A model generated the notes under the pieces. That model did no database searches. It saw nothing but the letters and a program-made list of their open reading frames with translations, and was not told the origin of the DNA. Of a DNA stretch of 59,602 nt, positions 42,918-52,219 are shown piece after piece. Numbering within the stretch: position 1 is the stretch's first letter; every line of letters starts with the position of its first letter. The stretch comes from JAVWPP01 sp036635835. GTDB lineage: Bacteria; Bacillota; Clostridia; TANB77; CAG-465. A program made the position numbers and the translations under genes. Location: contig JAVWPP010000003.1 in assembly GCA_036635835.1 (NCBI GenBank), positions 1-59,602 of the forward strand. Reading direction: 5' to 3'.

Positions 42918-44042
42918 TTAGCTTATTGTTCTTATTCCAAGATCGCTAATAAAATTATTTATATTGTATAATATAACTACATCGTTTATTTCATTTTGCT
43001 TTATATACTCTGTAATTGGTAGCTTATAATACCTAGGGTCTATTAGATGTATTTCTTCGTAATGCTGAACTAAAAACTGTATGAATATATGTGAATATGA
43101 ATCTTTAATAAGCAGTAGTTTTTTTCCGTTTGTTTCATTGGTTTTTAAGACTACTTTTGCATTGTTTCCATTTAGAAAAAACGAATATTTATCTTTTTTA
43201 TTTAAGTATTCATAATTATAAATGCTGCTAGTTTTTTTATTGTCGTAAGCAGCTTCTTTTATAGATTTGTTCTTTTCATTTTCTAGTATATCAATATTAT
43301 CTGGTTTTGTAAATACTATTCCTGCTTTTGAATCAAAAGTACCAAAAAAACTTTTTGTCACTGTTTTTTTTGTGTATTCTTCTTTAGCTGTTGGCTCAAT
43401 ATTTAATGCTTTGCAGATTTCTACGTATGCATAATATGCTCCGTAACTTGTCATGTGATGATCTGTTTTAAAGTATAACTGCTCATCATTTTTTTTAGCT
43501 TCTAATGCATCTATTGTGTTTATATTTATACTACTTGGCAAGTTCATATATATGTACTGCGTTAGCTTTTTTTGGTCTGCAACTACTGCGTTTTTAGGTA
43601 GTTTATCTTTATATATTTGTATACTATTTGGCAATATGCATGTATATATATTGGCGTTTTTAGAAGCTTTTTTTGAAAATCTATCTAGCACTTCTATGTT
43701 TTTCGTTAGGTCTTTTGGGACTATATTATATGCATCAAAACGTTCAAAAAGGTAGCCGTCTTTTCCTACATAAATATTGTTGTTTTGCGTTTTTCCAAGA
43801 GCAAGCTCAGTTGTAGATTTTAAGTAAATCCATTTGTCTCTAAATATAAAATGATCGTTTATATACTGCTCTATTTTAGGTGTTAAGGTTCCATCTTTTA
43901 TACTAGATAACTGGACTTTTGGAAACTTAGCAAGGTACCTATTTTCTTTTTCTGAAAATTCTTTTTTAGGCACGGCAATATTTAAAATACTAATTAAAGT
44001 CCAAAATGTTATGATTACTATTATGAATATTTTATTTTTCAT
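42918..44042 (-). CDS. DHHW family (AlgX/DltD-like) protein
   Basis: A 374-residue protein with an N-terminal membrane anchor (about 5-23) and an outer SGNH-type domain. The family features are visible: FSEKENRYLAKFPK, YINDHFIFRDKWI, an active-site-like stretch NNNIYVGKDGYLFE, FKTDHHMTSYGAYYAY (the DHHW/DHHM motif) and LLIKDSYSH near the end. Such proteins are linked to O-acetylation or maturation of surface polysaccharides, often beside an MBOAT acyltransferase; none is seen here. AGGAGGT precedes the ATG. Confidence 0.87.
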   Translation of the reverse strand: MKNKIFIIVIITFWTLISILNIAVPKKEFSEKENRYLAKFPKVQLSSIKDGTLTPKIEQYINDHFIFRDKWIYLKSTTELALGKTQNNNIYVGKDGYLFERFDAYNIVPKDLTKNIEVLDRFSKKASKNANIYTCILPNSIQIYKDKLPKNAVVADQKKLTQYIYMNLPSSININTIDALEAKKNDEQLYFKTDHHMTSYGAYYAYVEICKALNIEPTAKEEYTKKTVTKSFFGTFDSKAGIVFTKPDNIDILENEKNKSIKEAAYDNKKTSSIYNYEYLNKKDKYSFFLNGNNAKVVLKTNETNGKKLLLIKDSYSHIFIQFLVQHYEEIHLIDPRYYKLPITEYIKQNEINDVVILYNINNFISDLGIRTIS

Positions 44043-44057
44043 ATTACCTCCTATATT

Positions 44058-44891
44058 TTATTTTAGCATTTGATGCCAGTAGAGTCCTTCTTTATTTTCC
44101 TCTGGATATTTAAAGAATGTTTTATCTATTTCCATGCATATATACTGTGCTTTAGATTTTATATTTTCGTTTGCTTCTATTATGTTTTTGTGTGATAAAG
44201 ATTGCATCATAAGAAACTCAAATGTCATTGCTCTATCTTCTATTTCGCTGTACATTGCATATTTATCTACAAAGTGTTTTGTGCTAAACGCGTCTTCTGT
44301 ATCTCCTTTGTATGTAAAGCCTTCTGGGTTATATGCGCTCCACGCTTCAAATGGCCTTTCTGGGTATCTTTTAAACACCATAAAGTGCTCTATAACATGC
44401 ATCATTTCATGGTGGAAAGTTGCTTCTATTTCCATAGAATCCGTTATTATGAGCTTTACATTATCTGCGTACTGTTTATCTGTTAGTCCAACAAAATCTA
44501 GGTCTTTTGATGCTTTCATTAGGTATATTGTTGGTGCAAAATTCACTCCATTTTCTGTTTTGAATTTTCTGAAAAAGCCTGGTGGATATTTATCCATTGC
44601 TTTTTCTATTGTTACAAGCATTTGATATGCTCTATCTATGTTTAACTGCTTTTCTACTACTTTTCCATAATAACTATAATTAGCTTCATCTAGCGATAGG
44701 ACAGTTATGCCGTACTTTTCTTTTATATGCGCTGTTTTGTCTTTTACCTGAGCATATGAAGCGCAAGTTATGCTTTGTTTTTTGCTTATATCTGGCGTTT
44801 CTACGTAGTTTATGTTGTTTGTCGATGCATATGTTATAATTATTAAAATAAAGGCAAGAAATATTGCTATGGCATTTATGTATTTTTTCAT
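44058..44891 (-). CDS. membrane-anchored zinc metallopeptidase-like protein
   Basis: A 277-residue protein with an N-terminal anchor or signal peptide (about 4-23). His161-Glu162-x-x-His165 in TFHHEMMHVIEH is a gluzincin-type zinc site; Glu216 or Glu218 in YSEIEDRAMTFEF is the likely third ligand. The outer location and its place just upstream of the DHHW gene suggest a role in surface processing. AAGGAG lies eleven bases before the ATG. I cannot place it in a named peptidase family with certainty. Confidence 0.8.
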   Translation of the reverse strand: MKKYINAIAIFLAFILIIITYASTNNINYVETPDISKKQSITCASYAQVKDKTAHIKEKYGITVLSLDEANYSYYGKVVEKQLNIDRAYQMLVTIEKAMDKYPPGFFRKFKTENGVNFAPTIYLMKASKDLDFVGLTDKQYADNVKLIITDSMEIEATFHHEMMHVIEHFMVFKRYPERPFEAWSAYNPEGFTYKGDTEDAFSTKHFVDKYAMYSEIEDRAMTFEFLMMQSLSHKNIIEANENIKSKAQYICMEIDKTFFKYPEENKEGLYWHQMLK

Positions 44892-45048
44892 AAATAGCTT
44901 TTCTCCTTAGTTTTTTTTATTTACTTAAAGTATATACTATATGTTTATTAAAAGGAATACTTTATATCTTTTTTAATATTTTTTTACATTACTTTTTAAA
45001 AAGTATCAAAAAAATTAACTAAAGTTCTAGGTTATCTTATTCTCTAAG

Positions 45049-45131
45049 TTTATATTTTTATTTTTTATTTATTTTTTATATATTTTTTATTTATTTTTTT
45101 TGTTTTTTTATATTTTTTTATATTTTTTCAT
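45049..45131 (-). repeat. A-rich tract between 44058 and 45187 genes
   Basis: Minus strand: AAAAAATAAATAAAAAAT-like units resembling the element tails, but no element is recognisable beside it. The rest of 44892-45186 holds a terminator (45147-45184) and nothing else that I can identify. Confidence 0.7.
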
Positions 45132-45146
45132 TCTTATGCGAAAAGA

Positions 45147-45184
45147 AAAGTAGGCTTATTTTATATATATAAGTCTACTTTTTT
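45147..45184 (-). terminator. terminator after 45187-46818
   Basis: AAAGTAG-CTTA and TAAG-CTACTTT pair across an AT loop, with a T run on the plus strand and TTTTC on the minus strand. Confidence 0.7.
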
Positions 45185-45186
45185 TA

Positions 45187-46818
45187 TTACATTACTATAG
45201 TTGTTTCAGTTATTTCTCTAACTTCTACAGTTTCTCTTTCTATATCTCTTTGCTCTTGATCTCTTACAACCTCTACTATTTCTTCTTTGTTTTTATTTGC
45301 TCTTACATGGCTTGATAGTTCTTCTATAAGCTCATTTTTTTCTTCTCTTTCAGTGCTTGTTGTAAGGGGAGCAACTGCTTCTCTACTTGGCTCCTGGCTT
45401 GTCATTTGCTGATTTGAACCTACTATTTCCGCGTTTGAATCTATTATGTCGTTACTTTTTTTGTTTTCCATTTGCGTAAGCATTTCTCTTTCTGCTGAAC
45501 CTTCTGGAGTATCTGTTAATCTATCGTGAATATTATTTACAACTTTGTACTCACTTTCTGTAACTTGCTCACTTGACTGCTGAACTTCTTCTAAATCTTC
45601 AAAAAGTTTATTTTGAGCACTGTCTTCTATATCTTCTACTCTTTCTCCCATAACTTTTGTATCTGGATTTAAAGTTTTGTCATCTAAGTATTCATGGTTT
45701 TCTCCTAAAGATCTATTCTCATATTTTTCGTTTTCTATATTTAATTCTGCTTTTTCTTTAAGGGCATTTGGGTTTGCTAAAGTTACTTGCCAAAGGGCAT
45801 CTTCTCTAAGCTCTTGCAAGCCTGAATATTCTTTATTGTATTCTTCTATAGATATTTGTTTATGTGTTAAATCTGAATTTAATCTTTGTATTTTTTCTTC
45901 TACATATTTAAGCCTTGCTGTTTGTTCTTTGCATGCTTCTACTTGTTTAGAAAAGTTCTTATTTATGTATAAATCGTATTTCATTTGTTCTTTAAGAAGT
46001 ATATTTTCTTGCTCTGTATTAAAGTTATTTCCAAGATCTTTAACGCATTTCATCTTAAGGGAATCTATCTCTTTTTGTAGTTTTACGTTTTCTACAAAGT
46101 CTTTGTTTCTTGGGTTAATTTCATTGTTTCTAATCATCTCTTGTGAAACAGAAACTTTTCTTTCGTGAAGCTCAGCTATTTTTTCCATGTATAGTTTTTC
46201 TGCAGCAGCTGGGTCTTTTGGGATGTTTACTCCGTTTATAACTTCTAGAGTTTTTTCTCCTTTTTCTAAAGTTTCTTTTTCTTTTTCTTCTCTTTTAATG
46301 TCTTGCTGCTTAGATAATTTTTCTGCTCCGTTTATTACATGTCCGTCTTTAGCTTTTTCTAATATTTCTTTACATCTTGCAGTATTTTTTGTTCTTACTA
46401 TTTTAGAGCCGTCTTTTGTTTTATATCTTATGCTATGTGCTTTGTATGTAATTTCTCCTTTTTCTAAGCCTTCTATAATTTCATTTTCGCTTTGAATTAC
46501 TTCTTCTTGTGAAGGGTCTTTATCTATTTCTTCTAGCTTTATTTCTTCTTTTTTTTCATCTTTATTTTGAGCGTATGCGCTATTTAGAAGCTCTTCTGTT
46601 TCTTCTTCTAAAGCTTTACTTGCAGTAGCTATATTGCCTGCGTTTTCTGAAGTTTTTTTGCTTGCTATTTTATCTTTGTATATAGCTTCTGCAGACCTTT
46701 TAATTAGATCTATTTCTTCCTGCGAAAACTGTGCATATGCATCTTCTTGATTACCTAAATTATCTTTGTTTGCTTCGTACCAATCATCTACGATTTTTTT
46801 AACTTCGTCATTTTCCAT
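45187..46818 (-). CDS. long acidic coiled-coil protein, unknown
   Basis: A 543-residue protein, very rich in Glu, Lys and Asn, with long helical stretches at roughly 200-360 that look like coiled coil and a Ser/Glu-rich tail. No signal, membrane segment or catalytic motif. Its start overlaps the stop of the nucleotidyltransferase gene (TAATG), with GGAGGT nine to ten bases upstream. Overall composition recalls the C-terminal halves of the proteins at 1156 and 17875, perhaps a common cytosolic scaffold type in this organism. Function unknown. Confidence 0.72.
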   Translation of the reverse strand: MENDEVKKIVDDWYEANKDNLGNQEDAYAQFSQEEIDLIKRSAEAIYKDKIASKKTSENAGNIATASKALEEETEELLNSAYAQNKDEKKEEIKLEEIDKDPSQEEVIQSENEIIEGLEKGEITYKAHSIRYKTKDGSKIVRTKNTARCKEILEKAKDGHVINGAEKLSKQQDIKREEKEKETLEKGEKTLEVINGVNIPKDPAAAEKLYMEKIAELHERKVSVSQEMIRNNEINPRNKDFVENVKLQKEIDSLKMKCVKDLGNNFNTEQENILLKEQMKYDLYINKNFSKQVEACKEQTARLKYVEEKIQRLNSDLTHKQISIEEYNKEYSGLQELREDALWQVTLANPNALKEKAELNIENEKYENRSLGENHEYLDDKTLNPDTKVMGERVEDIEDSAQNKLFEDLEEVQQSSEQVTESEYKVVNNIHDRLTDTPEGSAEREMLTQMENKKSNDIIDSNAEIVGSNQQMTSQEPSREAVAPLTTSTEREEKNELIEELSSHVRANKNKEEIVEVVRDQEQRDIERETVEVREITETTIVM

Positions 46819-47375
46819 TATTTTTTACCTCCATTTATTTTAAGTATTTCTTCTCTTAGCGAAAAGTAATATTTATGTATTTTTTCTGGCGTATTTAATA
46901 GCCAAGCTTCTTTGTTATCTTCTCGTAAATATCTTCTTATATCTGTTGCAGATATAGAATCTTCTTTTCTAATATATACTATTTCTTCTACGTCTTTTAG
47001 ATCTTCTTTACTGTACCAAAAGGTTCTTGCTTCTTCTAATCCGTATATGCTTATATTTGGTTTTGCTCCTAATACTTTAGCTGCATTATCTAAAATATAT
47101 CTACCCCATGCGCCGTCTTTAGGGACGTCTAGTTCATTAGATAAATCTTTTAATGGAGCAAGTATTATCTTACCGCTTTTAATTTCATCTGCAAAAACTT
47201 CTTGCAAAAGCATTAATCTTGTTTCTATTTTGAATGGATTTCTATCTGTTCCGCTCTTGTCTGCAGAGCCTATAAATATTAGTAATTTGTCTGTTGTTTC
47301 TAGACCTATTTCTATTATTCTTACATGTCCAGATGTTAAATGATTAAATCTTCCTATGATATATCCTGTTTTCAA
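46818..47375 (-). CDS. NMNAT-like nucleotidyltransferase
   Basis: A 185-residue protein of the HIGH-type nucleotidyltransferase superfamily. GRFNHLTSGH near the start is the T/HxGH motif, SADKSGTDRNPFKIETR fits the NMN adenylyltransferase group, and SISATDIRRYL is the ISxTxxR motif. It resembles archaeal-type NadM or the NMNAT half of NadR more than NadD. The start is taken as TTG after AAGGTGGT; a GTG three codons earlier is possible. Coupled by a TAATG overlap to the coiled-coil gene. Substrate not proven. Confidence 0.85.
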   Translation of the reverse strand: MKTGYIIGRFNHLTSGHVRIIEIGLETTDKLLIFIGSADKSGTDRNPFKIETRLMLLQEVFADEIKSGKIILAPLKDLSNELDVPKDGAWGRYILDNAAKVLGAKPNISIYGLEEARTFWYSKEDLKDVEEIVYIRKEDSISATDIRRYLREDNKEAWLLNTPEKIHKYYFSLREEILKINGGKK

Positions 47376-47450
47376 TACGACCACCTTGTTTATATTATAT
47401 CACAGAAATATATGCAAAGATATATTTTTTTATATCTTTGTTTTTATTTT

Positions 47451-47550
47451 NNNNNNNNNNNNNNNNNNNNNNNNNNNNNNNNNNNNNNNNNNNNNNNNNN
47501 NNNNNNNNNNNNNNNNNNNNNNNNNNNNNNNNNNNNNNNNNNNNNNNNNN
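47451..47550. other. assembly gap (100 N)
   Basis: A fixed run of 100 N. On the minus strand the base sequence entering it, AAAAACGTATAAA, is the start of the dispersed element, and the sequence leaving it is A-rich. The gap therefore probably hides a further element copy with its tail. Confidence 0.95.
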
Positions 47551-47568
47551 TTTATACGTTTTTAAAGT
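47551..47568 (-). repeat. 5' end of a dispersed element copy cut by the gap
   Basis: Minus strand TTTAAAAACGTATAAA right after the stop codon of the gene at 47570 matches the AAAACRTA opening of the element; the remainder lies in the N run. Confidence 0.55.
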
Positions 47569-47569
47569 G

Positions 47570-49630
47570 CTAGAAAGCACCTCCGCCTCCGCTAATTCCG
47601 CCGCCTCCGCCGCCGCTATATCCGCCGCTGCCGCCACTTGAAGCTGTTCTTGCTGCTGAATTACTTGTAGACATTAATGAGTAGCACATGTAGTAATGAT
47701 AAGATGCTGGGTATGAATCTATATCTCCGTTTTTATACTGTATATCTAGTTCCTTTTTAACGGTACTTGCAAGTCCAAATGTAATTGCATAGACCATGTA
47801 TTCTTCCCAGTTAACTATATGAGCTGCTTCTTTTTCTTTAAGCATACTGTAGTCTCTAATGTAGTTTTTAAGGGCAAGCCATTTAGCTCTTTCTTCTGCA
47901 ATTTCTGGCTTTTGCCTTGTAGCAGATGTAGCTGCAAATATAAGTCCATATATGTACCCTATAATGGCAGTAGATATGCAGTAGGCTGCAGTTACTTTAG
48001 ATATTCCATCTATTAATAACATTACTAATGCAAATACAGTAAACATTATAATTATTTGAGCTATAAATCCACCTTTATTTTCTCCTCTTTTATATATTTC
48101 TGTAGTTATGCAAGCTACTATAAATCCTGCGAAAGCTGTTACACATGCAGTGGCAAATGAGCCTCCAAAAGCAAGTGCCATTTCTGAGTAATCTTTTACT
48201 AAAAGAAGTAAAGAATTAACCGGAGATATGAACATTATAATTGATGAAACTATGAAAGATATAAGTACAAACATATTAATTCCTATGTTTAGTTCTTCTT
48301 TAGTTGGCTTTAATTTATCTACGCATTCCTTTATATATTCTTTCTCAGATTTTTGCCAAACTTTTTCTATTTTTTGATAGTCTTCTGTGTTAGTTTCTAG
48401 TTTTTTAAGTCTATCTTTTAAGTTAATTGTATTGCCTGTTTTAAACATTAAATTTACAAGATCTATTACGTATGATTTTTGATCTATCATAGGTTTTTCT
48501 AAATTTAAAGTTAGGTTATACTCAAACTCAGCTTTGCCTTTTTTGTTTAGAATTTTATGTGATTCAAGTTTAATATAATCTTTATTTACAAGATCAAAGA
48601 TACAGTTTGTTACTATGTTTGGATCCATTACGCTAGTTCCGTTTGATGATATGTGTGCAACTTCTAATGGGTTCCTTTTTGCATTTGGTATCTCCATTGA
48701 ATGCTCTTCTTGATACATTGTAGTTACTTCTTTTTCGTACTTATTAAATAGTATAAAATATCTTTTAAGTGCTATAACTAAAAACGCTAAATCTATTACT
48801 ATTAGTAGTCCTATATAGCCTGCTTTTGTTTTCATAGATTCTCTTTCTTTAAGCAAACTTTTTTCCATTTTTTCTATTGTAGGAAGAGCAGTTAAATTTG
48901 TTTTTTTAGGTGAGTTTACTACTGCTTTATCTAGTACAATTCTAACGTCCATTAATGTATCTTTACCTATGTTATCTACTGTTACTGTGCATACATTATC
49001 TGAATTAATTACTTTTAAATTAGTTCCTGTTGTATGCGGATATGCAGCCATTAAACTGCTTATATCTTTTACACCTTTTACTGAAATATTTAATACTGCG
49101 TGTTTTATTTTTTCGTTATCTCCAAATACTCCTGAGTACATTTCTGATGTGTCTAAATGTGTAACTGCAGCAGCTTTTAAAGTGTATTTAACTACAAATG
49201 TTTTGCTACAATCTGAAGAAGGTTCGAATATTTTTATTGTCTCACTGCCTTGATTATTTTGTATCATTATATATGTTCCAATTTGGTTATTTGTATCTTC
49301 ATAAAATTTTCTTAAAGAACCGTCTTCATTCTTTACAGATACTTCAACATCTTTTAAGTTTTCTGCGTTATATATTTTAGAATCTGGCATAACTCCATTT
49401 TCTTTTGAGTTGCCTTTAAAGTTTACGTTTCTATATATTCCGTTAAACGAACCATCAAACTTATATGTTATTTCATCTAAGTATGTAGCATCTCCGTTTT
49501 CTTGAATAGTTAAATTACTTATATAGTTATCTATGTAATATGACCTATCGCCTTCATCTGCAAATATATATGATATGTTGCATAATATAAGTAGCATAAC
49601 TAGTGCAGTTACTTTTAAAAATTTCTTCAT
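47570..49630 (-). CDS. DUF2207 family membrane protein
   Basis: A 686-residue protein with a signal peptide (cleavage near FADEG, residue 25) and an outer DUF2207 domain (about 28-240) with YLDEITYKFDGSFNGIYRNV. A transmembrane helix follows at about 270, then a cytosolic part with two further pairs of helices (about 450-560). It ends in a Gly/Ser-rich tail (SGGGGGGISGGGGAF), as is usual for the family. Role unknown. AAGGAG precedes the ATG. The stop codon is directly followed by the start of an element copy. Confidence 0.92.
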   Translation of the reverse strand: MKKFLKVTALVMLLILCNISYIFADEGDRSYYIDNYISNLTIQENGDATYLDEITYKFDGSFNGIYRNVNFKGNSKENGVMPDSKIYNAENLKDVEVSVKNEDGSLRKFYEDTNNQIGTYIMIQNNQGSETIKIFEPSSDCSKTFVVKYTLKAAAVTHLDTSEMYSGVFGDNEKIKHAVLNISVKGVKDISSLMAAYPHTTGTNLKVINSDNVCTVTVDNIGKDTLMDVRIVLDKAVVNSPKKTNLTALPTIEKMEKSLLKERESMKTKAGYIGLLIVIDLAFLVIALKRYFILFNKYEKEVTTMYQEEHSMEIPNAKRNPLEVAHISSNGTSVMDPNIVTNCIFDLVNKDYIKLESHKILNKKGKAEFEYNLTLNLEKPMIDQKSYVIDLVNLMFKTGNTINLKDRLKKLETNTEDYQKIEKVWQKSEKEYIKECVDKLKPTKEELNIGINMFVLISFIVSSIIMFISPVNSLLLLVKDYSEMALAFGGSFATACVTAFAGFIVACITTEIYKRGENKGGFIAQIIIMFTVFALVMLLIDGISKVTAAYCISTAIIGYIYGLIFAATSATRQKPEIAEERAKWLALKNYIRDYSMLKEKEAAHIVNWEEYMVYAITFGLASTVKKELDIQYKNGDIDSYPASYHYYMCYSLMSTSNSAARTASSGGSGGYSGGGGGGISGGGGAF

Positions 49631-49690
49631 CTTTTTCTCCTTAAAATTTTAGCTAATTAACCTAAGTTAATCTGCTTTTTCTTATGTTTT

Positions 49691-49719
49691 ATATTATCAC
49701 AGAGAAAAAAGATAGTCAA
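49691..49719 (-). promoter_or_regulatory. promoter for 47570-49630
   Basis: TTGACT at 49714-49719 and TAATAT at 49691-49696 with a 17-base spacer. Confidence 0.75.
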
Positions 49720-49847
49720 TGAAAATATACAATAAATGCATATTATTTTGCTTTTAAAAAAGTATAAGTAGCTTAAAGATTTTTGCATACTGTGTATACT
49801 TTTTATTTATTATATGATATCATTTTAATATACAAAGGAGAAAAGTT

Positions 49848-51008
49848 ATGGAGACATATTTAAATATCGATATTAATTTAATTAGTGCTTTATTTTTAGT
49901 TTTTTTATCTACTTATATATTAAAACAATTTCCAAGTAGAGCGCCGGAAATTAAGTGTTTAAAAGCGGCTACTTATACTGGCCTTATTGCACTACTTTCT
50001 GAATCTTTAAACGTTGTAATGATTTATGACATATTGCCAAATACTATGCCTAAATTAATTATACATCACATTGCTATGCTAATTACTTACTTAGCAGCAG
50101 CTGCTCTTCCGCTAATGTGGACCTGCTTTTTGTATCATTATATGCAAAAGAAAACAGATGGAAATATTAAGTGTAACAAGCTCTTACTAATACCATTTAT
50201 TCTTGCAGTTTGTATTGTCCTTCCTACGCCTTTTACAGGCCTTATGTACAAAACAAACATGGTGCCACCTGTATATGAAAGAGGACCTCTATACATGCTA
50301 GTTGCTGCATTTGAGCTCTTCTATATTGTATACAATAGTATATTCATATGGAGCAATAGAAAGCATCTATCTTCTAGAGAATTCTTAACACTATTTGCGT
50401 TTGAAATATTCCCATTTGTAGGCGCTGTAATACAAGTAATGTTTACAGGTGTGCTACTTATATGGCCACTTACAACAGTTGGACTTATACTAACGTATGT
50501 GTATTTACAAAACTCAGTTGTAAGGTATGATCCACTTACAAACGGATGGAATATGCGTGCCTTTGAAAGCTTTATGGATGAACAAATTAAAAGAAATAAA
50601 AAGGATTTTTCGCTTTGCTTTATAGACATAGATGAACTAGAATATATAAACAATACATTTGGCATAAGTGAAGGAGATTTATCTCTTAAAAGCTTCTCTA
50701 AAATAATCCTAAATACTCTACCTAAAGATGCACATTTTGTACGTTATGATGGAGATAAATTTATAATATTCTTTAACTCTTTAGACCTTAAAAAGTTCTT
50801 AGATTTAATGAAAGAAATAGATCTTAAAGTGCATCACCTTAATGAAAATTCTAAAAAGAAATACAACATAAAATACACATATGCATTAGATGCTTTAGAT
50901 GTAGATAAATACAAATCCTACAGCCAATTAATAAGGCATTTAGTTAATGATGTTTATGAAAAAAAAGATAAAAGAAAGACTATGCAAACTAGCAAAGAAA
51001 AGGTGTAA
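49848..51008 (+). CDS. 7TM protein with degenerate GGDEF domain
   Basis: A 386-residue protein with seven N-terminal transmembrane helices (about 10-220) and a C-terminal GGDEF domain. The active-site loop reads RYDGDKF (DGDKF at 301-305) instead of RYGGDEF, so cyclase activity is unlikely. The rest of the fold, such as FIDIDELEYINNTFG, is kept. It is a paralogue of the next gene, sharing the ERGPLY loop. It may bind GTP or c-di-GMP, or form a heterodimer with the intact partner. AAGGAG precedes the ATG; the next gene starts two bases after its stop. Confidence 0.87.
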   Translation: METYLNIDINLISALFLVFLSTYILKQFPSRAPEIKCLKAATYTGLIALLSESLNVVMIYDILPNTMPKLIIHHIAMLITYLAAAALPLMWTCFLYHYMQKKTDGNIKCNKLLLIPFILAVCIVLPTPFTGLMYKTNMVPPVYERGPLYMLVAAFELFYIVYNSIFIWSNRKHLSSREFLTLFAFEIFPFVGAVIQVMFTGVLLIWPLTTVGLILTYVYLQNSVVRYDPLTNGWNMRAFESFMDEQIKRNKKDFSLCFIDIDELEYINNTFGISEGDLSLKSFSKIILNTLPKDAHFVRYDGDKFIIFFNSLDLKKFLDLMKEIDLKVHHLNENSKKKYNIKYTYALDALDVDKYKSYSQLIRHLVNDVYEKKDKRKTMQTSKEKV

Positions 51009-51010
51009 AA

Positions 51011-52141
51011 ATGGAAAATTATTTATTAATAGATGCCAATATTCTTTCACTTATTATACTTATATATACGGCTTTTTACCATTTAAAACAGTGCCATAAA
51101 ACTTCTAGAACTATTAAGTTATTAATGTCTACTACAGCTGTTTTAATAGCTCAAATAACATTAGATTCTCTTGTGCTTTTAGTTAAATCTTTTAGAGAAC
51201 CTAATCTATATATACTAGCAGAAATATTAGTTACTATATCATACCTTCTACCATTTGTCTTATCTATATTTTGGGCTTTATTTGCTTATTCATATATAAC
51301 TAAAGATAAGAAAATGCATAGGCATTATGTTATATGTTTACTGCTTCCTATGATAGTAACTGTGACATTACTTGCAATTAATATTTATACAAATTGTTTG
51401 TTTGAAATAACTAATAACTGTGAGTACATAAGAGGTCCTTTATACCTTGTTTATGGGCTTATAGGGTTTATATATTTAGCAGTGCCTTTTGTTGTAATTA
51501 TAAAGTACAGAGAGGATTTATCCTTCGAAGAATTCTTCGTATTTCTCGCATACCCTGCGCTTAATTTTATAGCTTCTGTGCTGCAAAATGTATTTAACGG
51601 AGCTGTATTAATATCTCCTTTTACAGCGCTTGGAATGTCTATATTATTTGTGTATTTAGGCTCGGTGCTTTCTAGTTACGATGCATTAACTGGAGCTATA
51701 ACTAAGCTTAAATTTAATAAATTTTTAAAAGAATTGATTGCAAAAAAAGATACAAATTATTCTTTTGTTTTAATAGATTTAGATGATTTGCATACTTTAA
51801 ATGATACATATGGTTACAACGAAGGAGATAAGATTCTAGATAATTTTGTTACAAGTATTACTGAAATAATTGAAGCTCCAAACTTAGTTGCCCGTTACGG
51901 CGGAGATGAATTTATACTATATTTTAATTCAACAGATACAGACTATATAGAAGACCAATTGCTTCGTATTTCTAATAATATTATGAATACAAATATGGCA
52001 AGTAATAAGCCATATTCAATTAATTATTCTTCTACTTTTGCAACATGTAATAAGGCTGAATTTTCTTCTCCATATGAGCTTATTAAGCATCTTCAGTACT
52101 TAATGTATTATGAGAAATTAAAGAAAGATGAGCGTGTTTAA
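51011..52141 (+). CDS. 7TM diguanylate cyclase
   Basis: A 376-residue protein with seven transmembrane helices (about 8-220) and an intact GGDEF domain: DALTGAITKLKFNKFL, VLIDLDDLHTLNDTYGYNEGD and RYGGDEF (GGDEF at 297-301). It should make c-di-GMP from two GTP. The product-inhibition site (RxxD just before GGDEF) is absent; EAPN stands there. It follows the degenerate paralogue by two bases, so both are made together. The type IV pilus operon lies just downstream on the other strand. Element copy F begins eight bases after its stop. Confidence 0.9.
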   Translation: MENYLLIDANILSLIILIYTAFYHLKQCHKTSRTIKLLMSTTAVLIAQITLDSLVLLVKSFREPNLYILAEILVTISYLLPFVLSIFWALFAYSYITKDKKMHRHYVICLLLPMIVTVTLLAINIYTNCLFEITNNCEYIRGPLYLVYGLIGFIYLAVPFVVIIKYREDLSFEEFFVFLAYPALNFIASVLQNVFNGAVLISPFTALGMSILFVYLGSVLSSYDALTGAITKLKFNKFLKELIAKKDTNYSFVLIDLDDLHTLNDTYGYNEGDKILDNFVTSITEIIEAPNLVARYGGDEFILYFNSTDTDYIEDQLLRISNNIMNTNMASNKPYSINYSSTFATCNKAEFSSPYELIKHLQYLMYYEKLKKDERV

Positions 52142-52149
52142 TTTTAATT

Positions 52150-52219
52150 AAAACATATAAAAGATATCTATCTAGATACGGAAATATAATTAATGAGAAT
52201 GAAGTTACTTATATGTTTT
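52150..52219 (+). repeat. dispersed 70-bp structured element, copy F
   Basis: Plus strand: begins AAAACATATAA, core CTAGATACGGAAATATAA, hairpin GAGAATGAAGTTACTT, ends TTATATGTTTT. The arms pair perfectly over 11 bp. It is the only good copy on the plus strand, and it follows plus-strand genes, so orientation follows the upstream gene. An A-rich tail follows. Confidence 0.9.

Noticed and set aside
45049..45131. Another copy of the dispersed element
   Set aside because: Only the A-rich tract is present; no core or hairpin could be found beside it.
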